A stretch of 30,024 bases of DNA from a bacterium (GTDB taxonomy: Bacteria > ARS69), in NCBI GenBank assembly GCA_025774805.1, contig JALGZR010000071.1:1-30024 (forward strand). Reading direction: 5' to 3'. The translations under genes and the position numbers were made by a program. Shown piece after piece: positions 1 to 8,111 of the stretch. The notes below the pieces were generated by a model that saw nothing but the letters and a program-made list of their open reading frames with translations, was not told where the DNA came from and did not search any database. Numbering within the stretch: the first letter of the stretch is position 1; each line of letters begins with the position of its first letter.

Positions 1-605
1 CCGGCGGGGTGGAGGAGGGCGAAGTCCCGCGAGTCGAGGCCGCGTCGGCGGTAGAGTGCGATCGCGACGGCGTCTCCCAGGGCGAGCGTCGCCGTCGACG
101 AGACGGACGGGATGAGGTCCTCCGGGTCCGCCTCGGGACCCACGTCGAGGACGATTGCGAGGTCCGCCTCGCGGGCCAGGGGAGAGTCGGCGACCGTCGT
201 CCAGGCAAGTATCGGGATTCCCAGACGCTCCGCGGCGGAGACCACCGAGCCCAGGAACTCCAGAGCGCCGCTGCGGGAGATGGCGATGAGGAGATCGGAG
301 GCAGTGATCAGTCCCAGATCGCCGTGGGCGGCCTCCGAAGGATGGACGAAGATCGCCGGCGCCCCGGTGCTGCAAAACGTGGAGGCGATCTTGCGGGCGA
401 TGTTGCCGGACTTGCCCATGCCGGTGAGGAGAACGCGACCCCTTCGATCCAACACCTCCTCGAGAAGTCGCACCGTCTCGTCGAACCGTACGTCGAGCTG
501 CCGGGCGAGGACACGGAGTGCCTCGGCCTCCCGCTCGATCACGTCCCGGCCGATGCCGACCAGGTCGCCCGCCTCCGTCCGGGTTCCTTCGCGCGTCCGG
601 CTCAT
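1..605 (-). CDS. kdsD: Arabinose-5-phosphate isomerase (KpsF/GutQ family), 3' end cut by window
   Basis: Converts ribulose-5-phosphate to arabinose-5-phosphate, the first committed step toward Kdo, in the cytoplasm. The visible 201 residues form the SIS sugar-isomerase domain: GMGKSGNIARKIA around residues 63-75, the HPSEAAHGDLG motif with its histidines, and ISRSG shortly after. The usual pair of C-terminal CBS domains would lie beyond position 1, so the gene is incomplete here. The ATG at 603-605 overlaps the TGA of the upstream kdsA gene (ATGA, 602-605), which indicates translational coupling. GutQ-type paralogues have the same fold, but the position directly after kdsB-pyrG-kdsA makes the Kdo pathway assignment strong. 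Confidence 0.93.
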   Translation of the reverse strand, partial: MSRTREGTRTEAGDLVGIGRDVIEREAEALRVLARQLDVRFDETVRLLEEVLDRRGRVLLTGMGKSGNIARKIASTFCSTGAPAIFVHPSEAAHGDLGLITASDLLIAISRSGALEFLGSVVSAAERLGIPILAWTTVADSPLAREADLAIVLDVGPEADPEDLIPSVSSTATLALGDAVAIALYRRRGLDSRDFALLHPA

Positions 606-1489
606 CGCGCCTCGCTCGCCTCGGGGGAGAGGCCCGGACGGGGGGAAGGCGCCCGCTCCCCTTCCCACCCGGAAAGGGCGGCCCGGACCGACGAGAGGCT
701 TCGGAGGATTCCCTCCAGGCGGTCGAGGCGGGTCATGCTCATGGCGTCGCAGAGCCCTTTCCTCGGCTCCGGGTGGGTCTCCAGGAACACCGCGTCGGCC
801 CCCGCCGCGACCCCGGCCCGCGCGAGCAGTTCGATGTGCTCCGGCTCCCCGCCGGCCGGATCGTCGGAGCGCACTCCATAGATGCGCACGGCGTGCGTCG
901 CGTCCATCACGACGGGGACCCCGAGCGCCTGCAACTTCGCGATCGAGCGCATGTCCACGACGAGGTTGCGGTACCCGAAGCAGCTTCCCCGCTCCGTGAG
1001 CAGGACCCGCGAGTTCCCCGCGCGCCGGATCTTGCCGAGGGCGGCGCCCATGTCCTCGGGGGCCATGAACTGGCCCTTCTTCACGTTGAGGGCCCTGCCG
1101 GTCCGGGCGGCGGCGAGCACGAGGCGGGTCTGCTGGCAGAGGTAGGCGGGAATCTGGATGACGTCGAGCACTTCCGCGGCCGGCCCGACGTCGGAGAGAT
1201 CGTGCACGTCGGACAGCACGGGCAACCCCGTCCGCTCTCGCACCCGCCTCAGGATCCGCATGCCCTCCTCGACTCCGGGTCCCTGGAAAGAGCGCTCCGA
1301 GGAGCGGTTGTCCTTGAGAAACGAGCTCTTGAAGATGATCGGAACGCCGGTGCGTTCGGAGATGCCCGCGAGCTCGGTCCCCACCTCAAGGCAGAGCTCC
1401 TCGCTCTCGATGACGCAGGGTCCCGCGATCGCCGCGAGGGGCTCTCCCGGTCCGATCCGGATTCCGGCGATCTCGACGGCGGCGCTCAA
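602..1489 (-). CDS. kdsA: 3-deoxy-D-manno-octulosonate 8-phosphate synthase
   Basis: Condenses phosphoenolpyruvate with arabinose-5-phosphate to give Kdo-8-phosphate. Recognisable motifs are GPCVIES (residues 23-29), [11 protein letters not shown] (54-64), [24 protein letters not shown] and FLETHPEP. The Cys in GPCVIES, with the His, Glu and Asp of the later motifs, is what the metal-dependent class of KdsA carries; the metal-independent class has Asn there. The chosen start is TTG at 1487-1489, which overlaps the pyrG stop (TTGA) and is the only start codon that leaves a normal N-terminus. The product is 295 residues, slightly longer than the usual 280 or so, through a C-terminal tail. The gene ends in an ATGA overlap with kdsD. 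Confidence 0.95.
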   Translation of the reverse strand: MSAAVEIAGIRIGPGEPLAAIAGPCVIESEELCLEVGTELAGISERTGVPIIFKSSFLKDNRSSERSFQGPGVEEGMRILRRVRERTGLPVLSDVHDLSDVGPAAEVLDVIQIPAYLCQQTRLVLAAARTGRALNVKKGQFMAPEDMGAALGKIRRAGNSRVLLTERGSCFGYRNLVVDMRSIAKLQALGVPVVMDATHAVRIYGVRSDDPAGGEPEHIELLARAGVAAGADAVFLETHPEPRKGLCDAMSMTRLDRLEGILRSLSSVRAALSGWEGERAPSPRPGLSPEASEAR

Positions 1490-3180
1490 GAAGTCTTCCC
1501 CGCGCCCAATCGATCGCCGATCGGATCCGTCGCCTCGGAGGGCTCTCCGTCTCCCGGGTCGAGGGACGAGAGATCCTCCCCGGAGCCGTACCCGCAGGCG
1601 GCGCGAACGAAACCGTGGAAGAGGGGGTGCGGCTTCCCGGGGCGGGAACGGAATTCGGGGTGGAACTGGCAGGCCACGAACCAGGGATGATCGGGAATCT
1701 CGAGAATCTCGACGAGTCCCTTCTCCGGCCATCGGCCGCTGAACACGATGCCCTTCTCCTCGAACATCTTCTCGTACCGCTTGTTGAACTCGTACCGGTG
1801 CCGGTGCCGCTCGAACACGGTGGACTCGCCGTACGCGCGCGCGGCCGCCGACCCCGGCTTCAGGGCGCACTCGTAGGCTCCGAGCCGCATCGTCGCGCCC
1901 TTGTCGACGATCCGCTTCTGCTCCGGAAGGAGGTCGATCACGGGGTCGGCCACGTCCGGATCGAACTCGGACGATCCGGCCTCGGGCAGCCCCACGACGT
2001 TCCGGCCGATCTCCATGGCGGCGACCTGCATGCCCAGACAGAGCCCCAGATAGGGGACACCGTTCTCCCGGGCGTAGCGCACCGCGGACATCTTTCCCTC
2101 GATGCCCCTGGACCCGAACCCTCCCGGGACGAGGACTCCGTCCACCGACCCGAGGACGTTCTCGACAACGTCCGCGGAGAGGTTCTCCGCGTCGACCCAC
2201 CGGACGTCGACCCGGGCGCCGCACTCCACTCCGGCGATCATCAGCGACTCGTTGATCGACTTGTAGGCATCCTTCAGATCGACGTACTTCCCGCAGATCG
2301 CGATCCGCACGGAGCGGTGGACCCGGGCGCAGCGATCGAGAAACCCTCCCCACACCTCGGTGTCGAGCTCCCTCGCCTCCAGTCCCAGCTTCGCCCCCAC
2401 GATGTGGTGGAGCCCGGCCCGCCCCAGGTTGCGGGGGACCTCGTAGATGCTTTCGACGTCGGGGGCGGGAATCACCGCCGCGGGCTCGACGTTGCAGTAG
2501 AGGGAGATCTTCTCCTTGATCGCGTCGGGGATGTCCCGGTCGGTGCGGCAGAGCAGCACGTCGGGTTGAATCCCGATCTGCCGCAGATCCCGCACAGAGT
2601 GTTGTGTCGGCTTCGTCTTCAGCTCGTCGGCCGCGGCGATGAACGGGAGCAAGGTCACGTGTAGGAACAGGAGATTCTGCGGACCCATGTCGAGACGGAG
2701 CTGTCGCACGGCCTCCAGGAAGGGCAGGCTCTCGATGTCACCGATCGTCCCCCCGACCTCCACGATCACGACGTCCCGGCGGTCCCCGTCGGAGACATGC
2801 CGTATGCGATCCTTGATCTCGTCGGTGATGTGGGGGATCACCTGGACCGTTCCTCCGAGGTAGTCCCCCCGCCGCTCCATGGAGATGACGCGGTGGTAGA
2901 TCTGCCCCGAGGTGACGTTGTTGTCCTGGCCGAAGGACTGGTCCATGAACCGCTCGTAGTGTCCGAGGTCCAGATCGGTCTCCGCGCCGTCATCGGTCAC
3001 GAAGACCTCCCCGTGCTGGAACGGGTTCATCGTTCCCGGATCGACGTTGATGTAGGGGTCGAGCTTGAGAAGCGTCACGTCGAAGCCCTGGTCCTTCAGG
3101 AGCCTACCCAGGGAGGCGGCGGCCACCCCCTTCCCGAGAGAGGAGACCACCCCGCCGGTCACGATCACGTACTTGGTCAT
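1486..3180 (-). CDS. pyrG: CTP synthase (glutamine-hydrolysing)
   Basis: Aminates UTP to CTP with ATP and glutamine. The 564-residue protein has the synthetase domain first, with the P-loop-like segment [10 protein letters not shown] (9-18), [13 protein letters not shown] and [11 protein letters not shown], followed by a class I glutaminase domain with nucleophile Cys381 in LGLCLGMQ and the His507/Glu509 pair in CQFHPEF. A charged tail of about 35 residues follows the family's normal end. The ATG at 3178-3180 overlaps the kdsB stop (ATGA), and the gene's own stop overlaps the TTG of kdsA. Its position between kdsB and kdsA makes metabolic sense because KdsB uses CTP to activate Kdo. Confidence 0.97.
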   Translation of the reverse strand: MTKYVIVTGGVVSSLGKGVAAASLGRLLKDQGFDVTLLKLDPYINVDPGTMNPFQHGEVFVTDDGAETDLDLGHYERFMDQSFGQDNNVTSGQIYHRVISMERRGDYLGGTVQVIPHITDEIKDRIRHVSDGDRRDVVIVEVGGTIGDIESLPFLEAVRQLRLDMGPQNLLFLHVTLLPFIAAADELKTKPTQHSVRDLRQIGIQPDVLLCRTDRDIPDAIKEKISLYCNVEPAAVIPAPDVESIYEVPRNLGRAGLHHIVGAKLGLEARELDTEVWGGFLDRCARVHRSVRIAICGKYVDLKDAYKSINESLMIAGVECGARVDVRWVDAENLSADVVENVLGSVDGVLVPGGFGSRGIEGKMSAVRYARENGVPYLGLCLGMQVAAMEIGRNVVGLPEAGSSEFDPDVADPVIDLLPEQKRIVDKGATMRLGAYECALKPGSAAARAYGESTVFERHRHRYEFNKRYEKMFEEKGIVFSGRWPEKGLVEILEIPDHPWFVACQFHPEFRSRPGKPHPLFHGFVRAACGYGSGEDLSSLDPGDGEPSEATDPIGDRLGAGKTS

Positions 3181-3950
3181 CGAAGCACTCCCTCTCCCCG
3201 TGATCGCAGAACCGTCTCGACGTGCCCCACGTCTTGGGGAACGTCGACGCAGATCGGCTCGTCCTCGATCTCCACTACCCGGATGCTCCATCCGGACTCG
3301 AGAGCCCGCAACTGCTCCAGATCCTCGATCGCCTCCAGACCCCCTCGCGGCCGGCCGACCAGATCGGCGAGGACCTCCGGCCGGAACCCGTAGGAGCCGA
3401 CGTGCCTCCAGGCCTCCTCTTCGATTCCGTCCGCTCCGAGCTCGGCGACCCCGGACCCGAGATGCCGGTACGGTATCGGCGCCCGTGAGAAGTAGAGCGC
3501 GTCCCCCCGGGCGTTCACGACGATCTTCGCCTTCATCGGGTCGAGACGGTCCGCCTCCGTGACGCCTCGCACCCCCAGCGTCGCCATCCGAACCTCCGGA
3601 TCGTCGAACGCGGCGACGAGTCGATCCACCGACTGCGGGCGCAGCATCGGCTCGTCCCCCTGGAGGTTCAGAATCACGTCCGCCGTCTCCCCCCGGACCG
3701 CTTCCGCGACCCGATCCGTTCCGGTCGCGTGATCGGACCGGGTCAGCCTGGTCTCCGCTCCCGCCGCCCGGGCGGCCCGGACGATGCGCTCGTCGTCGGT
3801 GGCCACGAGAACCCGATCGACCCGCTCGGCCCGCCGCGCCGCCTCGACGACCCAGGCGATCATCGGCCGGCCCAGAATCGGGGCCAGGGGCTTCCCGGGA
3901 AACCGGCGGCTCGCGTACCGCGCCGGGATCACCGCGAGAGCCGTGGTCAT
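3177..3950 (-). CDS. kdsB: 3-deoxy-manno-octulosonate cytidylyltransferase (CMP-Kdo synthetase)
   Basis: Activates Kdo with CTP to CMP-Kdo for transfer to lipid A. The 257-residue protein shows the family N-terminus [15 protein letters not shown] (8-22), then ATDDERI (50-56), LNLQGDEP (94-101), and the later YFSRAPIPY and HVGSYGF motifs. Length is normal. The ATG at 3948-3950 has a GGGAGGG Shine-Dalgarno a few bases upstream. It lies about 150 bp downstream of rpmA and is the first gene of a four-gene overlapping set with pyrG, kdsA and kdsD. Confidence 0.96.
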   Translation of the reverse strand: MTTALAVIPARYASRRFPGKPLAPILGRPMIAWVVEAARRAERVDRVLVATDDERIVRAARAAGAETRLTRSDHATGTDRVAEAVRGETADVILNLQGDEPMLRPQSVDRLVAAFDDPEVRMATLGVRGVTEADRLDPMKAKIVVNARGDALYFSRAPIPYRHLGSGVAELGADGIEEEAWRHVGSYGFRPEVLADLVGRPRGGLEAIEDLEQLRALESGWSIRVVEIEDEPICVDVPQDVGHVETVLRSRGEGVLR

Positions 3951-4000
3951 CGGCCCTCCCCTTCCCGCCGGCCGCGCCCGGCCCCTCCCCCGAAAGAGGA

Positions 4001-4048
4001 GAGGCCACCCCGTCCCCGCCGGAAGACCGGCGGATGGGAGGTGGCCTC
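4001..4048 (-). terminator. Nested GC-rich stem-loop between rpmA and kdsB
   Basis: An outer 9-bp perfect stem (GAGGCCACC at 4001-4009 pairs with GGTGGCCTC at 4040-4048) encloses a second perfect 7-bp stem (CCGCCGG at 4016-4022, CCGGCGG at 4027-4033) with an AAGA loop. It lies in the 148-bp gap after rpmA. There is only a weak T-rich stretch after it on the minus strand, so it may be a partial terminator, an attenuator or an RNA-processing hairpin that lowers expression of the Kdo genes relative to rplU-rpmA. The structure is seen; the function is inferred. Confidence 0.5.
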
Positions 4049-4098
4049 GCGGGCCCGCGGGCGCCGGGAACAGCCCGGCGGCGTCTTCGGCGGGCGGC

Positions 4099-4374
4099 TC
4101 AGGGCCCCGGTCCCTCGGCGGACACCGGCTCGATACGGACCTTTCTCCGATTCCGGCCGAACCGCTCGAAAGCGACCCTGCCGTCGACCAAAGCGAAGAG
4201 CGTATGGTCGTTGCCGACGCCGACATTTCGGCTGGGATGGGTCCGAGTTCCGCGCTGGCGGATCAGAATCGAGCCGGCGGTGACGAACTGACCGTCACCG
4301 ACCTTCACGCCCAGCCGCTTGGAATTGCTGTCCCGGCCGTTGCGCGAGCTTCCGCCGGCCTTCTTGTGTGCCAT
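4099..4374 (-). CDS. rpmA: 50S ribosomal protein L27
   Basis: A 91-residue protein with the invariant L27 N-terminus [20 protein letters not shown] and the central ILIRQRGTR and HPSRNVG-type segments, ending in a short acidic/proline tail. L27 reaches toward the peptidyl-transferase centre of the large subunit. The N-terminus begins directly with MAHKK, so there is no cleavable N-terminal extension of the kind seen in Firmicutes. GGAGG lies 9 nt before the ATG. It follows rplU by 27 bp, the almost universal rplU-rpmA order. Confidence 0.98.
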   Translation of the reverse strand: MAHKKAGGSSRNGRDSNSKRLGVKVGDGQFVTAGSILIRQRGTRTHPSRNVGVGNDHTLFALVDGRVAFERFGRNRRKVRIEPVSAEGPGP

Positions 4375-4401
4375 GGTGTCCGACCTCCGGACCGTTCCGC
4401 C

Positions 4402-4716
4402 TCAGGCGGTGAGGATCTCCCTGACGCGGATCTCGGTGAAGGGCTGACGGTGTCCGTTCGTCTTCTGGTACCGCTTGCGCCGCTTCTTGTGGAACACGAT
4501 GACCTTCGGATCCCGTCCCTGGTCCAGGACCTCGACGAGGACCTTCGCCCCCTCGATCCGGGGCTTCCCCACGGTCACCCCCGCCTCGCCCCCGACCAGG
4601 AGGACCCGATCCAGCTCGACGGTCTCCCCCACCTCGGAGCTCAACTTGGGAATGCGGAGGGTCTCGTCGGGCTCCACGCGGAACTGGAGGCCCCCCGTCT
4701 GGACAATCGCGTACAA
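4402..4716 (-). CDS. rplU: 50S ribosomal protein L21
   Basis: A 104-residue large-subunit protein. The N-terminus YAIVQTGGLQFRV and the basic motif VIVFHKKRRKRYQKTNGHRQ near the C-terminus are diagnostic. The natural start is TTG at 4714-4716, preceded by GAGGGG at a normal distance. An upstream in-frame ATG at 4776 would add 20 residues not seen in L21 and would begin upstream of the likely transcription start near 4752, so I rejected it. It is the first gene of the rplU-rpmA-kdsB-pyrG-kdsA-kdsD set. Confidence 0.96.
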   Translation of the reverse strand: MYAIVQTGGLQFRVEPDETLRIPKLSSEVGETVELDRVLLVGGEAGVTVGKPRIEGAKVLVEVLDQGRDPKVIVFHKKRRKRYQKTNGHRQPFTEIRVREILTA

Positions 4717-4758
4717 AGGACACACCCCTCGAAATCGGGATCCACACAAACAGCCCGT

Positions 4759-4787
4759 ATTGAACGGTATTCCCAACCGCGTGTCAA
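4759..4787 (-). promoter_or_regulatory. Sigma-70-like promoter for rplU
   Basis: On the minus strand a perfect TTGACA (4782-4787) is followed after 17 bp by TTCAAT (4759-4764, four of six consensus positions). The predicted transcription start near 4752 leaves a leader of about 36 nt before the TTG of rplU. It sits between repeat copy 1 and rplU, so the repeat would not be in this transcript. Confidence 0.7.
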
Positions 4788-4840
4788 GGGGGAGGTTGCC
4801 CGGTTCTTCCCCCTTTCGGGCGGGTCGGCGTCGGCCTTCC

Positions 4841-5029
4841 CCGACCGGGGTCTCTCCTCCGGCTCGTCGGACGAGTCGTCGGGCGGTTCATCGGGCCGGG
4901 CGAGGAGAAGGGGTGATTTCGCCCGAGGCGAGGCCGGACACCCCCGCCGCCGTGCGGAGGTGAGTCATCGACGCAGCCGGGCGCGGCGTTGCCGCGGCCG
5001 CAGCGGGGCGTGGCGAGAGACGCCGACTA
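4841..5029 (-). repeat. Dispersed palindromic repeat, copy 1 (diverged)
   Basis: This is the most diverged of three related elements. It shares with the copy at 26041 a run like GAGGAGA-GGGGTG-TTTCGCCCGAGGCG (here 4901-4929, with single-base differences) and the block CGACGNAGCCNGGCGCGGC (4969-4987). It also keeps the hairpin GCGGC-GTT-GCCGC (4983-4995). Terminal repeats are eroded but GTCTCTC is still found inverted at both ends. The right end, CTA at 5027-5029, is the stop codon of the RNase E/G gene. With the rplU promoter it accounts for the whole 310-bp gap between rplU and the RNase gene. Confidence 0.7.
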
Positions 5030-6721
5030 CGGAAACCGGTCCGTGATGTCCCGGCCGAGGTGGTCGATCACCCGCAGGTCATCCCGCCGCATCTCCCGAT
5101 CCTCCCGGACGTCCACCGCCGCATCGTAGCGGTTCTCGAGGGCCGCGATCCGGTCGAACCCCTCTGCCAGCAGGTAGTCCGCACGGTCGGGGTGGACGCG
5201 CACCTCGACTCGCGCCAGGAGCGAGTTCCTCCCCACCCGGCAGATCGCCCGCTCCACCTTCGCGAACATCGCCTCCTCGTCGAGGATCCTCCCGGTTCCC
5301 TGGCACTCCGGACAGCTTACCGAGTGATAGTGCGACATCGCCGGCCGCACGCGCTGCCGCGTCATCTCCACGATACCGAGGTCGGAGACAGGAAACGTCT
5401 TCGACCGGGCCCGGTCCTTTCGGAGATGTCGCCGGAGCTCCTCCAGAACGGCGGCACGATTCTCCTCGCTCCCCATGTCGATGAAGTCGATCACGATCAA
5501 CCCGCCGATGTCACGGAGGCGAAGCTGGCGGGGAATCTCGCGCGCCGCTTCCAGGTTGCAATTGAAGATGGTCTCTTCCTGATCCGACTTCCCCTTGAAG
5601 CGGCCGGTGTTGATGTCGATCGCGATGAGCGCCTCCGCCTGATCGATGCAAATGTAGCCGCCCTTCCTCAGCCAGACCTTCCGGTGCAGCGTCTTTTCGA
5701 TCTCGGGCTCCACCTCGAAGGCGTCGAAGATCGGAATCTCGTCCTCGTAGAGCTCGATCCTCCCGGCCAAATCGGGGGAGACCGACTCCACGTACTCCAG
5801 AATCTGATCGCGCTCGTCCGGGTCATCGACGACGAGGCGATCGAATTTCTCGGAGAATACGTCCCGGATCAGTCCGGTGGTCAAGGTCATGTCCTGATGC
5901 ACGAGGGCGGGGGCCTTCATCCGCTCCGAGTCCCGCCGAATCTTCTCCCAGAGACCGTCCAGGTGGCGAATGTCGGAGGCGAAGGACTCCTCGGGCTCTC
6001 CGGATCCCACGGTTCGCGTGATGACGCCGGCGCCGGCCGGCCGGTGCTTCTGGATGATCTGGCGCAGGCGGGACCGCTCCGAGCGGTCCTCGATCCGCCG
6101 TGAGACCCCGAGGTGATCCATCCCCGGCATGAGCACCACGAATCGTCCCGGGAGCGTCACCTGGGCCGTCACGCGAGGTCCCTTGGTGCCGATGGGCTCC
6201 TTCATGACCTGCACCAGGAGCTCGTCGCCCTTCTTCAACTGCTGCTCGATGGGGACGCGGCGCTGGGCCTCCCGCCGGGAGCGGTCGTTGCCCCTTCCGC
6301 CGTTGTCGTCGTCGGAATCGAGCTCGAGTTGCTCGGGATCGGGGTGCAGATCGGAGACGTGGAGGAACGCCCCCTTGTCCAGACCGATGTCGAGAAACGC
6401 GGCCTGGATCCCGGGGAGGACGGCCGTGACCCTCCCCTTGAAGACGTCTCCGACGATCTGTCGCCGCTCGGGGCGCTCGATCGTGTACTCGACGAGCTCT
6501 CCGTTCTCGAGGAGCGCGACTCGGGTCTGACCCGGTCGCACGGAGACCACGATTTCCCGGTAGACGTCGTCCGGACCGCCTCCTCGACGCTTCGTCGCCG
6601 ACCTTCCCGCGCCGCGCGCGCGCCGGCGGCCGCTTCCTCGCGTCCGGGGCCGCTTGCGCCTCTCTTCGCCTCTCTCGCTCTTCCGGGTCTCCTGGGTCCT
6701 GGTCCTCAGTTCTCTCGCCAC
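5027..6721 (-). CDS. rng: Ribonuclease E/G family endoribonuclease
   Basis: Cuts single-stranded, AU-rich RNA in rRNA maturation and mRNA decay. The 564-residue protein has an S1 domain (about 85-195, GDVFKGRVTAVLPGIQAAFLD region), an RNase-H-like and DNase-I-like catalytic region with the two metal-binding aspartates Asp369 (AIDINTG) and Asp412 (VIDFIDM), and the Zn-link CPEC at 470-473. It ends soon after the small domain and lacks the long RNase E scaffold tail, so it is closer to RNase G. Residues 1-50 are an unusual Arg/Lys-rich extension. The S1 domain also carries an acidic insert (DSDDDNGGRGND). GTG start at 6721 with AAGGGG upstream. It is 11 bp after nadD and ends at the boundary of repeat copy 1. 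Confidence 0.94.
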   Translation of the reverse strand: MARELRTRTQETRKSERGEERRKRPRTRGSGRRRARGAGRSATKRRGGGPDDVYREIVVSVRPGQTRVALLENGELVEYTIERPERRQIVGDVFKGRVTAVLPGIQAAFLDIGLDKGAFLHVSDLHPDPEQLELDSDDDNGGRGNDRSRREAQRRVPIEQQLKKGDELLVQVMKEPIGTKGPRVTAQVTLPGRFVVLMPGMDHLGVSRRIEDRSERSRLRQIIQKHRPAGAGVITRTVGSGEPEESFASDIRHLDGLWEKIRRDSERMKAPALVHQDMTLTTGLIRDVFSEKFDRLVVDDPDERDQILEYVESVSPDLAGRIELYEDEIPIFDAFEVEPEIEKTLHRKVWLRKGGYICIDQAEALIAIDINTGRFKGKSDQEETIFNCNLEAAREIPRQLRLRDIGGLIVIDFIDMGSEENRAAVLEELRRHLRKDRARSKTFPVSDLGIVEMTRQRVRPAMSHYHSVSCPECQGTGRILDEEAMFAKVERAICRVGRNSLLARVEVRVHPDRADYLLAEGFDRIAALENRYDAAVDVREDREMRRDDLRVIDHLGRDITDRFP

Positions 6722-6732
6722 GGGGTACCCCT

Positions 6733-7320
6733 TCAGGAGAGGTACAGCCCCTGCGACCGTATGAATCGCTCCACCGGATCCGTGACCATGTATCGAATCG
6801 ACTCCCCGGCCCGTACGAGCCGGCGGATCTCGGTCGACGAGATCTCGACCGAGGGGGTGGGCAGTCTCGTGGCGCGTGTCTCGAGGGAGGGAGGCAGATC
6901 GGACTCCCCTACCCCCGGTCTCTCGAGGATCACCACGGTCGATTCATCGAGAAGGTCCTCGTGGGCCTTCCAGCTTTCGAGGTCGCGGGCTGAGTCCGCT
7001 CCCATCATCAGGAAATGCTCCGTGTCGGGTGGACTCGCCTCCCTCAGAGCACGGAGCGTTTCGATTGTGTACGAAGGACCGTCCCGGCGCAGCTCCACGT
7101 CCGACACCGCGAAGTGCGGGTTGTCGGCGCAGGCCAGATCGGTCATGCGGAATCGTTGCTCCGGAGAGGTGGGAACGCCCTCCTTGTGAGGAGGGACCCG
7201 GGCGGGCACGAAGAGGACTCGATCGAGGCGCAACAGACGATGCACGATCTCGGCCAAGAGAAGATGGCCGAGGTGTACGGGATCGAATGTTCCCCCGAAG
7301 ATCCCGAGACGCAGGCTCAT
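6733..7320 (-). CDS. nadD: Nicotinate-nucleotide adenylyltransferase
   Basis: Transfers AMP from ATP to nicotinate mononucleotide in NAD biosynthesis. The 195-residue protein begins with the nucleotidyltransferase motif GGTFDPVHLGH (9-19), then VPARVPPHK, the MGADS segment (106-110) and the C-terminal ISSTEIR motif (160-166), all at expected spacing. ATG at 7318-7320 overlaps the bamD stop (ATGA). The order bamD-nadD-RNase indicates one transcript. Many genomes have rsfS or proA next to nadD; neither is seen here. Confidence 0.95.
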   Translation of the reverse strand: MSLRLGIFGGTFDPVHLGHLLLAEIVHRLLRLDRVLFVPARVPPHKEGVPTSPEQRFRMTDLACADNPHFAVSDVELRRDGPSYTIETLRALREASPPDTEHFLMMGADSARDLESWKAHEDLLDESTVVILERPGVGESDLPPSLETRATRLPTPSVEISSTEIRRLVRAGESIRYMVTDPVERFIRSQGLYLS

Positions 7321-8093
7321 GTACCCTCCGTCTCCTTCTCCGCGATCCGGGCGAGGGCGTCCCGGGCCAGCGCGGCTTCCTCGCTGTCCGGGTAGTCCTC
7401 CATGACGCGCCGGTAGTGAGCGGCCGCGTCGTCCCATCTCTTCCGAGCCAAGTAAACCTCCCCGAGTCCGAGCCGGGCCTTCGGTGCCCAGCGCGTAGCG
7501 GGATGCTCTTTCAAGACGAACTCGAACTGGATCTTGGCGGATCGGTTCCGGCGCTGCTTCTGATAGAAGCGGCCGGCCTCGTACTCCCGACGGGCGAGGC
7601 GGTCGCTGCACTCGGCCAGCATCTCCTCGACCTCGGGCACGAACGAACTCGCGGGATAGTCCCGCTGGAAATCGGTGAGGGACCGGACCGCCTTCTCGGT
7701 CTCCGATTGGTCCCGGTTGTAGGGGTGGATCAGCGCGAACCGACAGCGCGTGACCTTGAACTTCGCCTCCTCCACGTAGGGTGAGGCGGCGTAGTCTTCC
7801 ACCACGTCCTGGTACTCCCCCTCGGCCAGGATGTACTCCTCCAGTCCGTAGCGGGCGTCTCCGAGACGCAGCTTCGCATAGGGGACGCGGGAGTTCCCCG
7901 GTTCCGAGCGAAGGAAGTGCTCGAGGACCTCGACCGCGTCGAAGTAGTCGTGCTCGGCCAACCGCGTGTCGGCGAAGGCCAACATGTCGTCCGGGGACGC
8001 GTCGGCGGGCAGATCGTTCCCGGCGCAACCGAGCGGGAATCGGACCAGGAGAACGAGGAGCGCGGCTCTCCCGGCAAAGGAACGGTGTCTCAT
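7317..8093 (-). CDS. bamD: Outer-membrane assembly lipoprotein BamD-like
   Basis: BamD is the essential lipoprotein partner of BamA in inserting beta-barrel proteins into the outer membrane. The 258-residue protein has a signal peptide ending at Cys23 (PLGC, a weak lipobox), then TPR repeats: ADTRLAEHDYFDAVEVLEHFL, then LGDARYGLEEYILAEGEYQDVVEDY, and further copies to about residue 250. The segment with paired TPRs at the C-terminus (VYLARKRWDDAAAHYRRVMEDYPDSEEA) fits YfiO/BamD; a general TPR lipoprotein cannot be excluded. It lies directly after two secreted or outer-membrane protein genes, which suits the role. Confidence 0.85.
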   Translation of the reverse strand: MRHRSFAGRAALLVLLVRFPLGCAGNDLPADASPDDMLAFADTRLAEHDYFDAVEVLEHFLRSEPGNSRVPYAKLRLGDARYGLEEYILAEGEYQDVVEDYAASPYVEEAKFKVTRCRFALIHPYNRDQSETEKAVRSLTDFQRDYPASSFVPEVEEMLAECSDRLARREYEAGRFYQKQRRNRSAKIQFEFVLKEHPATRWAPKARLGLGEVYLARKRWDDAAAHYRRVMEDYPDSEEAALARDALARIAEKETEGT

Positions 8094-8111
8094 CAGGCCT
8101 CGTCGGGCCGG

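Noticed and set aside
4841-5029. Copy 1 of the repeat as an rplU leader peptide-type regulator (autogenous RNA)
   Set aside because: The rplU promoter at 4759-4787 lies between the repeat and rplU, so the repeat is not in that leader; it sits instead at the 3' end of the RNase gene.
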